Part shown: in pieces, positions 44,870 to 53,209 of the stretch
Layout of the letters: each line of letters opens with the position of its first letter
Numbering within the stretch: the first letter of the stretch is position 1
Source: Terriglobales bacterium
GTDB lineage: Bacteria; Acidobacteriota; Terriglobia; Bryobacterales; Bryobacteraceae
Direction of reading: 5' to 3'
NCBI GenBank assembly: GCA_027485675.1
Contig: JAIXQP010000022.1
Location: forward strand, 62,001-126,000
DNA length: 64,000 bases
Position numbers and translations under genes: made by a program
Notes under the pieces: model-generated
Told to the model about the DNA's origin: nothing
The model's input: only the letters and a program-made list of their open reading frames with translations
Databases searched by the model: none

Positions 44870-45564
44870 ACGCGGGCGAGATGATCGAGTAAGTCGGCAT
44901 AGCGCCGGCTGAAGAGCCGGCAGCGGCGGCAATCGACCAAGTGGGCGTCGAGGGCCGCCACCACCGATGGCGCTAAGGCGCCCTCCACATAATCACCAAG
45001 GCACTGCAATACCTCCATGCAACTCATGGCCGTCTCCGGCGCATGGGGCAGCGAGTGAGAGGGCCCCTCTCGAACTGCGGCCAGCAGACGGAGCCGAGCC
45101 CGATGGAGTTTGCTCTTCAAGGCCGGCAGCGAGAGGCCGAGCATCTCGGCGGCTTCGGCGCCTTCGATCCCTTCCAGATCGCGCAGCAGAAGAACCTCGC
45201 GGTCAGCCTCCGGCAAGCCGAGCAGAGCCTGTTGCAGCACTTCGATGCGCTCCTGCCGCAGCAGCGCCGTATCGGCCGCCCAGCCGGCGTCGGTGGCGAG
45301 ATGTTCCCAGGTGGCCTCGTCGACGGTGGCTTCGCGGTGGCGGCCTTCGCGCCGGTGTTGGTTCGTGAGAATGCGCATGAGCCAATGTTTGAGCGGACCG
45401 CGCCCCTGCCACTGACCAAAGTGCTCGATGGCGCTGAGCATGGTGGCTTGCACGAGGTCTTCGGCCAGGGTGGGGTCCTGGGAGAGATAGCGGGCCCAGC
45501 GAAGGAGAGCGGGCCGGAACTGTTCGAGATCGGCTAGTGTTTCGGTGCGTTCGGAAGCGGACAC
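44866..45564 (-). CDS. ECF sigma factor fused to a zinc anti-sigma (ZAS) domain
   Basis: A 232-residue protein. Region 2 (about 15-75, ALLRWARYLSQDPTLAEDLVQATMLSA) and region 4 (about 105-160, LLGLPEADREVLLLRDLEGIEGAEAAEMLGL) of an ECF sigma factor precede a zf-HC2-like tail (about 180-225). That tail ends with the ZAS signature H-L-V-D-C-R-R-C (His208, Cys212, Cys215) and has Cys188 upstream. Normally sigma and ZAS anti-sigma are separate, often overlapping genes; here they are one open frame. Possibly an autoinhibited, redox- or zinc-sensitive sigma factor (inference). GTG 45564 is chosen because homology starts there; it overlaps the DUF2892 gene by 31 bases. Confidence 0.85.
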   Translation of the reverse strand: MSASERTETLADLEQFRPALLRWARYLSQDPTLAEDLVQATMLSAIEHFGQWQGRGPLKHWLMRILTNQHRREGRHREATVDEATWEHLATDAGWAADTALLRQERIEVLQQALLGLPEADREVLLLRDLEGIEGAEAAEMLGLSLPALKSKLHRARLRLLAAVREGPSHSLPHAPETAMSCMEVLQCLGDYVEGALAPSVVAALDAHLVDCRRCRLFSRRYADLLDHLARV

Positions 45565-45746
45565 GTACGGAATCCTAACAGAGTGTACAGGGGGCAGGTG
45601 CCCAGGGCGCCGGTCAGAAGCGGCACGAGACCGAGCAGGCCCCACGGGGTGGCGGGACCCCATTGTGTCATAGCAAGGCCGGCGAGACCGGCGGTAATGC
45701 GAAGGGTGCGGTCGAGGCCGCCGACGTTTGCGGTAAGTAGGTTCAT
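45534..45746 (-). CDS. DUF2892 (YgaP transmembrane-like) small membrane protein
   Basis: 70 residues: MNLLTANVGGLDRTLRITAG, one or two hydrophobic helices, and the end GTCPLYTLLGFRTCPLP. The CPLYxxLGxxT phrase with two Cys is diagnostic of DUF2892, the membrane module of the rhodanese YgaP. No rhodanese domain is attached. AAAGGAG lies about 8 bases before the ATG. Encoded between an Lrp-type regulator and the sigma/ZAS gene on the same strand, and overlapping the latter, so it is probably co-regulated with it. Confidence 0.88.
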   Translation of the reverse strand: MNLLTANVGGLDRTLRITAGLAGLAMTQWGPATPWGLLGLVPLLTGALGTCPLYTLLGFRTCPLPNAPKH

Positions 45747-45756
45747 ACGATGGACT

Positions 45757-45792
45757 CCTTTCGCTAGGGAAGAGCCACGAGGGCGCGAAAGG
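45757..45792 (-). promoter_or_regulatory. Hairpin that could hide the DUF2892 ribosome-binding site
   Basis: Perfect 8-bp arms CCTTTCGC (45757-45764) and GCGAAAGG (45785-45792) with a 20-nt loop. On the minus-strand mRNA the downstream arm contains the AAAGG of the AAAGGAG Shine-Dalgarno of the DUF2892 gene, so folding would hide it. It could also be a protein-binding inverted repeat. Confidence 0.4.
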
Positions 45793-45808
45793 ATTCGAGG
45801 CGCCGAAA

Positions 45809-46294
45809 CTATATTTGCGGCGGGGCGAGGGGGAGACGGTCGCGCTGGGCCCAGGATTGGAAGACGACGGATGTTTCGATGCGGACAACACCCTGGTCGC
45901 TCGTAAAGTGATCGTAGGCCAGATTCTTCAGGTGCTCCATGTCCCGGATGGCGACGTGGGCCAGCAGATCGAAGCGGCCGGCGAGGAGGAAGACCTGCCG
46001 GACTTCGGGGATCTGATTGAGGCGCTGCACGAACGTGTCCACGGCGTCCCGCTGATGGCGGGCGAGCTCCATGTGGATGAGTGCTTCCATACCGAAGCCC
46101 AGTTTGGCGAGATCGACATCCGCGTGGGCGCCGCGGAGCAGGCCGGAGGCACGCAGTTGCTTGAGGCGTTCGTGGCACGACGAGGGCGCCAGGCCGACGG
46201 CGGCGGCGAGCTGCTTATTCGAGAGCCGCGCATCTTTCGCCAGCAAAGCCAGCAGAGCGAAGGAAGTTTGGTCTAGAGGTGCGGTATCGGCCAT
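45809..46294 (-). CDS. Lrp/AsnC family transcriptional regulator
   Basis: A 161-residue regulator. The winged helix-turn-helix (about 6-60, LDQTSFALLALLAKDARLSNKQLAAAVGL then SSCHERLKQLRASGLLRG) is followed by a RAM/AsnC ligand-binding domain (about 70-150, VRQVFLLAGRFDLLAHVAIRDMEHL). It probably senses an amino acid or related ligand and works as an octamer (family knowledge). ATG 46294 starts the homology. It is divergent from the PhyH gene with at most about 57 bases between them, so it may control that gene as well as the DUF2892/sigma genes downstream. Confidence 0.92.
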   Translation of the reverse strand: MADTAPLDQTSFALLALLAKDARLSNKQLAAAVGLAPSSCHERLKQLRASGLLRGAHADVDLAKLGFGMEALIHMELARHQRDAVDTFVQRLNQIPEVRQVFLLAGRFDLLAHVAIRDMEHLKNLAYDHFTSDQGVVRIETSVVFQSWAQRDRLPLAPPQI

Positions 46295-46312
46295 ATCTCC
46301 GAATTCTATTCG

Positions 46313-47209
46313 ATGGCGTCGAACGAATGGCCCGGCGATGATGGAGGGATGGTGACCATTGCAGTGACAGAGGCCGACCGGGCGCTGTTCCAGGCGCGCG
46401 GGTTCGTGGTGAAGCCGCGGGTGCTGGCGGCGGATTTCATCGAGGAGTTGCGGGAGCGGTTCCCCCGCCTGTTCCGGGGCGAGTTCGACACCGGGGTTTA
46501 CCCCGACGAATGGTATTGGCGGGAGGAGATCAGCCGGCCCGAGGCTACGCGGCATATGGCCAATGCTTGGAAGGCGGACCTGACCGTGGCGCGGCTGGTG
46601 CTGGCCGAAGAGCTAGCCCGGGCGGCCGGGGCGCTGAGCGGTTGGGACGAGGTGAAGCTGGGGCAGGATACGATCTGGTGGAAGCCGCCGCAAACGAAGT
46701 CGATCGGGTATCACCAGGACACGTCGTTCATGGAGTTTCTTGAACCGACGCAGACCACCACTTGCTGGGTAGCGCTCGACGATACGAGGCGGGAGGCGGG
46801 GACGCTTGAGTACGCGATGGGTTCGCATCGCTGGCCGGTTACGCCAATCCCGAAGGAGTTTCACGCGACGGACGATTACCGGGCGCCGATGCGCGCGGCG
46901 GCGGGCGGGACCGAGCCGGAGATCGCCTATGTGGAAGTCCCGGCCGGATCGTGCGTATTTCACGCCGGGGAGATCTGGCACGGATCGGGCCCGAACCGAA
47001 CGGGCGACCGGATGCGGCGGAGCATCGGGATCCACTATCTGCCCGGGCACGTGCAGTTCAGCGAGCGGCCGGGAGGCTATATCTACCGGCGTTACCAGAA
47101 GACGGGCGAGGCCACGCTCGACGAGAGTTACTTTCCCGTAGTCTCGAGCGGACGCGGCCGGCGGACGGCTTGGATCGATGGCTATCTACAGACGGGGTTG
47201 CGCAAGTAA
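46313..47209 (+). CDS. Phytanoyl-CoA dioxygenase (PhyH) family oxygenase
   Basis: A 298-residue 2OG/Fe(II) oxygenase. TEADRALFQARGFVVKPRVLAADFIEELRERF is the usual N-terminus. Iron ligands are in GYHQDTSFMEF (His, Asp) and IWHGSGPNRTGDRMRRS (His), with Arg residues for 2OG. WVALDDTRREAGTLEYAMGSH matches the family. The substrate is unknown: PhyH proteins act on fatty acyl-CoA, ectoine, antibiotics and others. GGAGGG (46343-46348) favours a later start such as GTG 46352 or 46364 over ATG 46313. It is divergent from the Lrp-type regulator. Confidence 0.9.
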   Translation: MASNEWPGDDGGMVTIAVTEADRALFQARGFVVKPRVLAADFIEELRERFPRLFRGEFDTGVYPDEWYWREEISRPEATRHMANAWKADLTVARLVLAEELARAAGALSGWDEVKLGQDTIWWKPPQTKSIGYHQDTSFMEFLEPTQTTTCWVALDDTRREAGTLEYAMGSHRWPVTPIPKEFHATDDYRAPMRAAAGGTEPEIAYVEVPAGSCVFHAGEIWHGSGPNRTGDRMRRSIGIHYLPGHVQFSERPGGYIYRRYQKTGEATLDESYFPVVSSGRGRRTAWIDGYLQTGLRK

Positions 47210-47257
47210 ACTTCGCCGCGAATGAGCCGGCGGACGTTCTCAGTTCGCGTACTGGGC

Positions 47258-48118
47258 ATGAGGACACTCTTTTCTTTCCTGCTGGGCGCCGCCCTGTTAT
47301 GCGGCGCCGAACTCTTCCCCGTGCAACCCGGAAACGAATGGACCTACCGGAGCGAACCCGGCGGCGGCACCGCAACGATTCGCGTGGGCACGACCCCGCT
47401 GGCTACCGCCGACGGGCGCCTGTTCCACCGCCTGATCGGCTACGCGGCGCAGCCCTTGTGGGTGCGGACCCACAGCGACGGCAACCTCTATTACTACGAC
47501 GAAGAGTCCGGCCGGGACCGGGTGTTGACCGACTTTGCCAATGAGTTCGCCGCCGAATTCAGCAACTGCACCGCCGCCGGCAAACCGGAGCGAGGCGGCG
47601 TAATCGTCTACTCGAGCTCCTGCGCCGACGCGGGTTTGGAGCGAGAGGTGTTTGAAGCCAACATCGGCCTGGTGGAACGCGTCGAACACACAATCGCCGG
47701 GCCGCGGACCATGAAGCTGGTCGCCGCCAAGGTGGGCCGCTGGACACTGGGCGGCCAGGATGGTTCGCTGTTCCAGGTGCAGGTGGCCCGGAAAGACGCG
47801 GCCACTTTGGCGGTGACGATGCGGCTGAACGCAGGTCCCGCCCCCTTCCCCGTAACGTTCCCGTCGAGTCAGTCGTTCGATGTGGTGCTGCGGGACCCGG
47901 ACGGCGAGGTGGTGTGGCGTTGGAGCCAAGGGCTGGCGTTCCTGCCGGTGGCCCGCACGGAAGAGGTGACGGAAGCGGGCCTGCGTTACGGCGCGGAGAT
48001 TCCGCTGGCGCTGCGGTTGCCACGCCCGTGGAAGGACGGCATCTACACCGTCGAGGCGTGGTTGACGGCTGGAGCCTCGGAAAGGGAGTTCGCCGGCTCG
48101 GCGCGGATCAAACTGTAG
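47258..48118 (+). CDS. Exported protein with C-terminal BsuPI domain
   Basis: 286 residues. A signal peptide (MRTLFSFLLGAALLCG) leads to an N-terminal beta-rich region that opens with LFPVQPGNEWTYRSE, common to acidobacterial secreted proteins of unknown role. The last 110 residues resemble the BsuPI proteinase-inhibitor domain: MRLNAGPAPFPVTFPSSQSFDVVLRD then GEVVWRWSQGLAFLPV. Whether it inhibits a protease is unknown; two exported metalloproteases occur in the window but not beside it. The start at ATG 47258 is preferred because the signal peptide begins there (ATG 47222 is in frame). It converges on the Gfo/Idh gene. Confidence 0.78.
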   Translation: MRTLFSFLLGAALLCGAELFPVQPGNEWTYRSEPGGGTATIRVGTTPLATADGRLFHRLIGYAAQPLWVRTHSDGNLYYYDEESGRDRVLTDFANEFAAEFSNCTAAGKPERGGVIVYSSSCADAGLEREVFEANIGLVERVEHTIAGPRTMKLVAAKVGRWTLGGQDGSLFQVQVARKDAATLAVTMRLNAGPAPFPVTFPSSQSFDVVLRDPDGEVVWRWSQGLAFLPVARTEEVTEAGLRYGAEIPLALRLPRPWKDGIYTVEAWLTAGASEREFAGSARIKL

Positions 48119-48126
48119 GCGCGGCG

Positions 48127-49377
48127 TTACACCTTATCCGGAACAATGTAAGGACTCCGGTACGGCCGCGTGAGCATGGCATTGGCCGCGGCATCGCTGC
48201 CAAAGTTCATGGCCACCGGGTCGAACCGGAGTTCGCGGTCCAGGCGATGAGAGATATTGCCGAGGTGGCACAACGCCGTCGAAATCGCCGTCTCTTCAAT
48301 CTCCGCGTGGAGCAGTTTCGGGTTGCGGGCGCGCACGGCCTCGGCGAAATTGGCGAAGTGGTCGAGGTTCGCCGGCGACTCGACGGCCGGTTCAGGTTTC
48401 TTATTGCGGCCGAGCGTGATGACGAATTCGCCGTTCTGCTTCAGGTGCAGGTGGCCCTTCGAACCGAAGAAATCCCAGGCCATGGGCTCGGCGGTATACA
48501 GGCCGCGGAGTTGGCCGAGAATGGCGGAACCATCGGCGAAGGTCCAGGTGACGTTCTGGGTGTTCGGGGTCTGCCCCTGATCCTTGTAGCCGAAGCGGCC
48601 GCCGGTGGACCGGACCTTCACCGGGTAGGTCTTCTGCATGCCCCAGCGGAGCACGTCGATCATATGGATGCCGTTGTTCCCGAGTTCGCCGTTGCCGAAA
48701 TCCCAGAACCAATGCCAGTTATACGGCACTAAGTTGGCATGATAGTCCTGCATGGGAGCGGGGCCCACCCAAAGGTCCCAATTCAGATTGGCCGGGGGCT
48801 GCGCGACGGGCTTGAAACCCAGAGAATCGCGGCTGCCGGGAAAGAAGAAGTTACCCTGGTAGATTTCGCCGATCACTCCGGCGTGGAGTAACTCGACGGC
48901 CTTGCGGTAACGGCCCCACCAGCGGCGCTGCGTGCCTCCGGCAGCTACCCGCTTGTACTTACGCGCGGTTTCGACGAGTTTGATCCCTTCAAAGATGTTA
49001 TGCGAGACCGGCTTTTCGACATACACGTTCTTGCCGGCCTGCATCGCCCAGATGGCGGTCAACGCATGCCAGTGGTTGGTGGTGGCGATGGAGACCGCGT
49101 CGATGTTCTTATCCTCAAAGGCGCGGCGCATATCCGTGTGGATCAAAGGGCGCTTACCGGTAGCGGCGAACACGGTTTGGGAGGCCGCTTCGGCGCGGGC
49201 GCCATCGACCTCAACAAGCGCCGCGATCTCAAGATTCGCCACCGGCAGCATCTCCTTGATGTGCGCCGACCCGCGGGAACCGACGCCGACGATGGCGACC
49301 CGCAGACGGTCATTGGCTTGGGCCCAGGATTGGGAGGCCGCGGCGGCGGCGGAGACGAGGAAGGATCGGCGAACCAT
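48127..49377 (-). CDS. Gfo/Idh/MocA family oxidoreductase, exported
   Basis: A 416-residue NAD(P)-type oxidoreductase with a Tat-like leader (MVRRSFLVSAAAAASQSWAQ). The Rossmann fold starts RLRVAIVGVGSRGSAHIKEM; EKPVSHNIFEG holds the conserved Lys of the family. NWDLWVGPAP and WHWFWDFGNGELGNNGIHMIDVLRWGM are typical of acidobacterial and planctomycete secreted members. The substrate is probably a sugar or inositol derivative (family knowledge). ATG 49377 has AGGA 5 bases upstream and is preferred to ATG 49404, which would overlap the preceding gene. Confidence 0.92.
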   Translation of the reverse strand: MVRRSFLVSAAAAASQSWAQANDRLRVAIVGVGSRGSAHIKEMLPVANLEIAALVEVDGARAEAASQTVFAATGKRPLIHTDMRRAFEDKNIDAVSIATTNHWHALTAIWAMQAGKNVYVEKPVSHNIFEGIKLVETARKYKRVAAGGTQRRWWGRYRKAVELLHAGVIGEIYQGNFFFPGSRDSLGFKPVAQPPANLNWDLWVGPAPMQDYHANLVPYNWHWFWDFGNGELGNNGIHMIDVLRWGMQKTYPVKVRSTGGRFGYKDQGQTPNTQNVTWTFADGSAILGQLRGLYTAEPMAWDFFGSKGHLHLKQNGEFVITLGRNKKPEPAVESPANLDHFANFAEAVRARNPKLLHAEIEETAISTALCHLGNISHRLDRELRFDPVAMNFGSDAAANAMLTRPYRSPYIVPDKV

Positions 49378-49400
49378 AGATCCTGCCAGTTTACGCTGAT

Positions 49401-51518
49401 TCATCGCCGGCGGGCGACGAGGATCCCCGTCAGCAGGATACCGGCGGCAAAAAGTCCCAGGCCCGCGAAGACGCTGGTGGGGCGGAAGCGGTATTCCACG
49501 ACGTGGCGACCGGCGGGAACCACGACGCCGCGCAGGACCCCGTAGGCCTCCCAGATCCGGGCCGGCTGCCCATCAACCGTCACCTGCCAGCCGGGGTAGA
49601 AGCTATCGCCCAGGATCACCATGCCGGTACACGGCAGCGTCGCTTGCAGGCGTACCCGGTTGGGGGCCCAACTCTCGAATTCGACCGTGGAGCCGCCGGA
49701 GCAGGTTTCGAGGCGGGGGGCCTCGCCGAGCAGAACCGTCTGGCGGGCGAGTTCGAGCGGGCCCTCCTGCACGGCTTGGCGAAGCGCGGCTAAGTTCGGG
49801 GCGGCCATAGCTTCGTGGACGGCCCAGGCGCGGGGCAGCACGTCGGGATTGGACCAGACCTTGATGCCGGAGGCGCCTTCGAAGAGGACGGTCTGGCCAG
49901 GATGAGCGGGTTGCCGGCCGAGGTGATGCGTGACCGAGAACAGCGCCTGGGAGCGGCGCGTATGCGTCTCGGCGCGGAGAAGATTTTCCGGGATGCCGGC
50001 CGCGTAGCCGCCAATGGCGTCAACGCCATGGTAGTCCCCGAAGTTCAGGGGAATCTCCTCCTCCACCACGCTAAAGCGGATGAGAGCCCGGCTGCCGGCC
50101 TGACGCAGAAAGCCGGCCAGATCTTTGTTCTCTTCAAGGCGGCGAGCGAATTTGAACTGCTCGGGGTGATGCCGGGAGGAGTAGGTAGCCGTGTGGACCC
50201 CATAGAGTTCAACCAGCACCACCGCGATCCAAACGGCCGCCTGGACCCGAGGACGATAGGGAATCGCCAGCACGATGGCAAGCAGAGCCGAGAGCAGCAC
50301 CCGATCGTCAAACCCAGGGTGGAAAACCGCCCAGGCGGCGATCACCACGCCCGTGCCCAGCAAGGCCCGGCGCAGCACCAGGCCGTGGCGGGGCAGTGCG
50401 TCGTATCCGTAAGCGGCGAGCAGGCACAGGCCGAGGGTCGCCAGGTGCAGGGCGCGCACGGGCAGGCGAGCCTTGTCCAGGCTGGGCACCAGATTGGTGA
50501 GCACCCCATGCAGAGGCGTAAAGGCGCCGAGCGCGAACACCAGGGCCGCAGCCGTCGCCAGCAGCACCCACCGCCGGCGGCCGCCCCGCGCCCGGGCCAC
50601 GCCGGCCAGGGCGAGCGCCCCAAGAGCCAGACCCAGGAAGGAGGCGCAGTCCCCGTAGCGTTCGGCGCTCGGCAGGAAGGTCTGCAGGATGCCGCGCGGG
50701 GGGAAAGAGTAGATGGTGGCGATGGTGTAAGGAATGGCGTCGGCCCAGCCGACCGGTTCGGGCGTGCCCACCCAGCGCTTCGAGAGGCGTCCGAATTCGA
50801 TCGTCGGAAGCAGTTGCGCGGCGGCGATGCATCCCGCAATCAGCAGGGAGACCGCGGCGAGCGGAATCCGGCCGGGCCGCTGCCAGACAGCGGCGGCCCA
50901 GAAAACGAGCACGAGAAGGGAGACGAGGAGCGGCACTTCATGGTGGCCGCTGAGCCAGGCAAGACCAAGCCAGAAGCCCGAGAGCGCTGCCGAGGCCCAG
51001 GGCCGGCGGCCCCGGAGCGCCCGCGTGGCAAACAGCACCGTGAGCGGCGTAAAGATGCCGCCGGCGGCCACGTCGGACCACGCAACCGAGGCCAGAAAGC
51101 CGCCGCAACCGAAGCCGAGCGCGGCCAGCAGAGACGCCGCGCGGCTGCGCCGCCAATCGCGGCAGAGGGCATAACAAGCCAGGGCGGCGACGAGATGGAG
51201 AGTAACCCAGTACCAGTTGAGGACGGCCGGGCGGAGATAGCCTTCGGCATCCAGCGGCAGGAGAAGAAACAGGAGTTGCAGGGGAAACAGCGGGCCGGGT
51301 TGCGTTTGGCCGATAAGCGGCTGGCCCGCCCACAGCGAGGGGTCCCAAAGCGGGAAGCGGCCGAGGTGGAGTTCGCGGGCCTGGAACTGCATCCGCGGGA
51401 TCTCCAGGTGGACCATGTCAGGATGGTCGAACCACACGTACTCGGACGTGAGCGTGAGCTTCCAGTGGAAGAGGATCACGAGGACGGCGAGCAGGGCGGG
51501 AGCGGCAAGGCGGCGCAT
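49401..51518 (-). CDS. YfhO-like multi-pass membrane protein, second copy
   Basis: A 705-residue membrane protein, paralogue of the one at 121-2361. Shared phrases include the first helix ending WKLTLTSEYVW, MQFQARELHLGRFPLWDPS and GQPLIGQTQPGPLFPLQLL, the middle LSGHHEVPLL, and the C-terminal WSNPDVLPRAWAVHEA and CTGMVILGDSFYPGWQVTVD. YfhO proteins are linked to lipid-carrier-dependent glycosylation outside the membrane. Transcribed after a GT-C protein (6-base gap) and before the Gfo/Idh gene (about 24 bases). Confidence 0.87.
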   Translation of the reverse strand: MRRLAAPALLAVLVILFHWKLTLTSEYVWFDHPDMVHLEIPRMQFQARELHLGRFPLWDPSLWAGQPLIGQTQPGPLFPLQLLFLLLPLDAEGYLRPAVLNWYWVTLHLVAALACYALCRDWRRSRAASLLAALGFGCGGFLASVAWSDVAAGGIFTPLTVLFATRALRGRRPWASAALSGFWLGLAWLSGHHEVPLLVSLLVLVFWAAAVWQRPGRIPLAAVSLLIAGCIAAAQLLPTIEFGRLSKRWVGTPEPVGWADAIPYTIATIYSFPPRGILQTFLPSAERYGDCASFLGLALGALALAGVARARGGRRRWVLLATAAALVFALGAFTPLHGVLTNLVPSLDKARLPVRALHLATLGLCLLAAYGYDALPRHGLVLRRALLGTGVVIAAWAVFHPGFDDRVLLSALLAIVLAIPYRPRVQAAVWIAVVLVELYGVHTATYSSRHHPEQFKFARRLEENKDLAGFLRQAGSRALIRFSVVEEEIPLNFGDYHGVDAIGGYAAGIPENLLRAETHTRRSQALFSVTHHLGRQPAHPGQTVLFEGASGIKVWSNPDVLPRAWAVHEAMAAPNLAALRQAVQEGPLELARQTVLLGEAPRLETCSGGSTVEFESWAPNRVRLQATLPCTGMVILGDSFYPGWQVTVDGQPARIWEAYGVLRGVVVPAGRHVVEYRFRPTSVFAGLGLFAAGILLTGILVARRR

Positions 51519-51524
51519 GACAAC

Positions 51525-53123
51525 TCAGGGAGCGGGGGCGAATTGAGTAACGACGTACATTGGACGGCCATGCCGGTCGTTGATGATGGCGAGTTCCTTT
51601 TCCTGGTAGCCGAGTTCGGCCGAGCGCGCCAGCAGGCGGTCCACGGGAGCGTTGGAGCGGCCTGTGCGGTTGACGTAGCGGACGAAGTAGGGGTTCACGA
51701 CAGTGAGCAGGTGACGGAGCGCGGCCTGATCCTGCGGGCGAAACTCGGCACCGGCGTCGAGCCATTCCGGGGTAAACCCGACCGGAAGATTGCCGCGGCC
51801 CAGCGCCCGGAGCGGCCCGATGATGCCCCACTCGAGAGGGTAGATGGCATTAGGGGCGGCCTCGGAGAGATAGGCGCGGAGCGGTTCCGCGGCCGAGGTC
51901 CAATAATCCTGCGGCCCATTCCGGACGATCTGCGCGTAGTATTCGTTGGTGACGAGCGCCTCCGATCCGGCAACAACCGACGTCAAACCGAGAGCAACGG
52001 CCAGGCGGCGGCGGGCAACTTCGGCAATCGCGCAAGCGACCATCAGATGGGGAAGCGGCCAGAGGAGAACCATATGATGCGAGCCCTGAGCGCCCATGGC
52101 GAAGGCGAACATCACGAGCCAGCCGGACAGGAGCGCGATCGCAGCGAAGAAGGTCGCCTGGGCATAGGGGGAACGGCGGACATACAACGCCAGTCCCAGG
52201 GCGGCAAAGAGCGCCGGGAACAGCAGATGGTGATGGAAGTTCCTGGTTAGGCGGCTGATGGCCATGCCGGTGGACTCGACTCGGGTAGGCGCGGGCGGCG
52301 CCGGCGGGGCGTCCTGGCGCGTGATGTAGTCGAACAGTGCGGAGCCATCGAGTGTCCGCTTCATAGTGACAGCCCGGTGGAAGTACGGCAGCGATTCCGA
52401 TTGCGGGGTCCAGGCCAGGGTCTCGGCCGGACGGTTGATGTTGTAGTAGACGAACGGGGCGGCGCCCAGCGCCCCGGCGAGAACCAACAGTCCCAGGCGG
52501 CGGAACGTGAAGGGGACGACGATCGCGGCCGGATAGATCAGGAACGCGGCCAGCGAGTAGGCGCCGAGCATCCAGAAAAAGGTGGCCTTATCCCAGACGC
52601 CCAGCCCGAAGACGAATCCGGCCAGCGCAAGGAGCCAGGGGCTGGGTTTGCGGTGGTAAAAGACCAGCGCAAGCAGGCCGGCGGCCAGCAGGAAACGCTG
52701 CAGGACGACGGGGCCCCAATCGAGCGTCGAGGTGAGGACGTACAACGGGTCGAGGGCCAGCAGGGCGACGACAATTGCGGCGACCAGGTGGCCGAGGGTG
52801 AGCCGGAAGATGGCCCAATACAGGAGAAGCGTGAGGGCGGCGAGAGCCATCATCGGCAGGCGGATGGAAAAGACATCGGCCGGCCAGACCGCAAAGATCT
52901 TGGCGTAGAGATGCGCCTTGAACGTGCCCAGATAAGGCATGATCATGGCCGTGAAGGGGCGGCCCCGGAGCTCGATGGCGTAGTGATACTCAAAGGGCGG
53001 TACCACGGCGGTGGTAAACAGCACCTCGTCCTGCTGGACGCCCACCTGCCGAATGAAGATGAAGCCGGCGGCCAGGAAGACCAGGGCCAGAGCGAGGACA
53101 ACGGGGAAAGAGAACCGGGACAT
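51525..53123 (-). CDS. GT-C (GT39-like) membrane glycosyltransferase
   Basis: A 532-residue integral membrane protein. The first helix is followed by RQVGVQQDEVLFTTAVVPP, whose Asp-Glu pair fits the GT-C active site. Next come LSIRL-type helices (FSIRLPMMALAALTLLLYW) and LALDPLYVLTSTLDWGPVVLQ. About 10-12 helices plus a soluble C-terminal domain with YPLEWGIIGPL and YFVRYVNRT. The polyprenyl-phosphate donor and the acceptor are unknown. ATG 53123 is chosen as the start of the signal-anchor helix. It is the first gene of the minus-strand run with the second YfhO-like gene, and divergent from marR. Confidence 0.8.
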   Translation of the reverse strand: MSRFSFPVVLALALVFLAAGFIFIRQVGVQQDEVLFTTAVVPPFEYHYAIELRGRPFTAMIMPYLGTFKAHLYAKIFAVWPADVFSIRLPMMALAALTLLLYWAIFRLTLGHLVAAIVVALLALDPLYVLTSTLDWGPVVLQRFLLAAGLLALVFYHRKPSPWLLALAGFVFGLGVWDKATFFWMLGAYSLAAFLIYPAAIVVPFTFRRLGLLVLAGALGAAPFVYYNINRPAETLAWTPQSESLPYFHRAVTMKRTLDGSALFDYITRQDAPPAPPAPTRVESTGMAISRLTRNFHHHLLFPALFAALGLALYVRRSPYAQATFFAAIALLSGWLVMFAFAMGAQGSHHMVLLWPLPHLMVACAIAEVARRRLAVALGLTSVVAGSEALVTNEYYAQIVRNGPQDYWTSAAEPLRAYLSEAAPNAIYPLEWGIIGPLRALGRGNLPVGFTPEWLDAGAEFRPQDQAALRHLLTVVNPYFVRYVNRTGRSNAPVDRLLARSAELGYQEKELAIINDRHGRPMYVVTQFAPAP

Positions 53124-53174
53124 GGGGGAAAGTTCCGGTTGTACCACAGGAGGGGATACGGCGCGAACTATTCC

Positions 53175-53203
53175 TTGACTAGTCAACTATTGATTGGTAA
53201 TCT
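53175..53203 (+). promoter_or_regulatory. marR operon promoter with overlapping palindromic operator
   Basis: -35 TTGACT (53175-53180), a 17-bp spacer and -10 TAATCT (53198-53203); the ATG of marR follows 6 nt later, so the mRNA is probably leaderless. The -35 is part of a perfect palindrome TTGACTAGTCAA (53175-53186). A second inverted repeat, TCAACTATTGA (53183-53193), fills the spacer. Such sites fit a MarR dimer, suggesting autorepression. Confidence 0.8.
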
Positions 53204-53209
53204 AACAGC

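Noticed and set aside
45565-45891. A longer N-terminus for the ECF-ZAS protein
   Set aside because: The extension overlaps the well-recognised DUF2892 gene and is Pro/Arg/Ser-rich shadow sequence.
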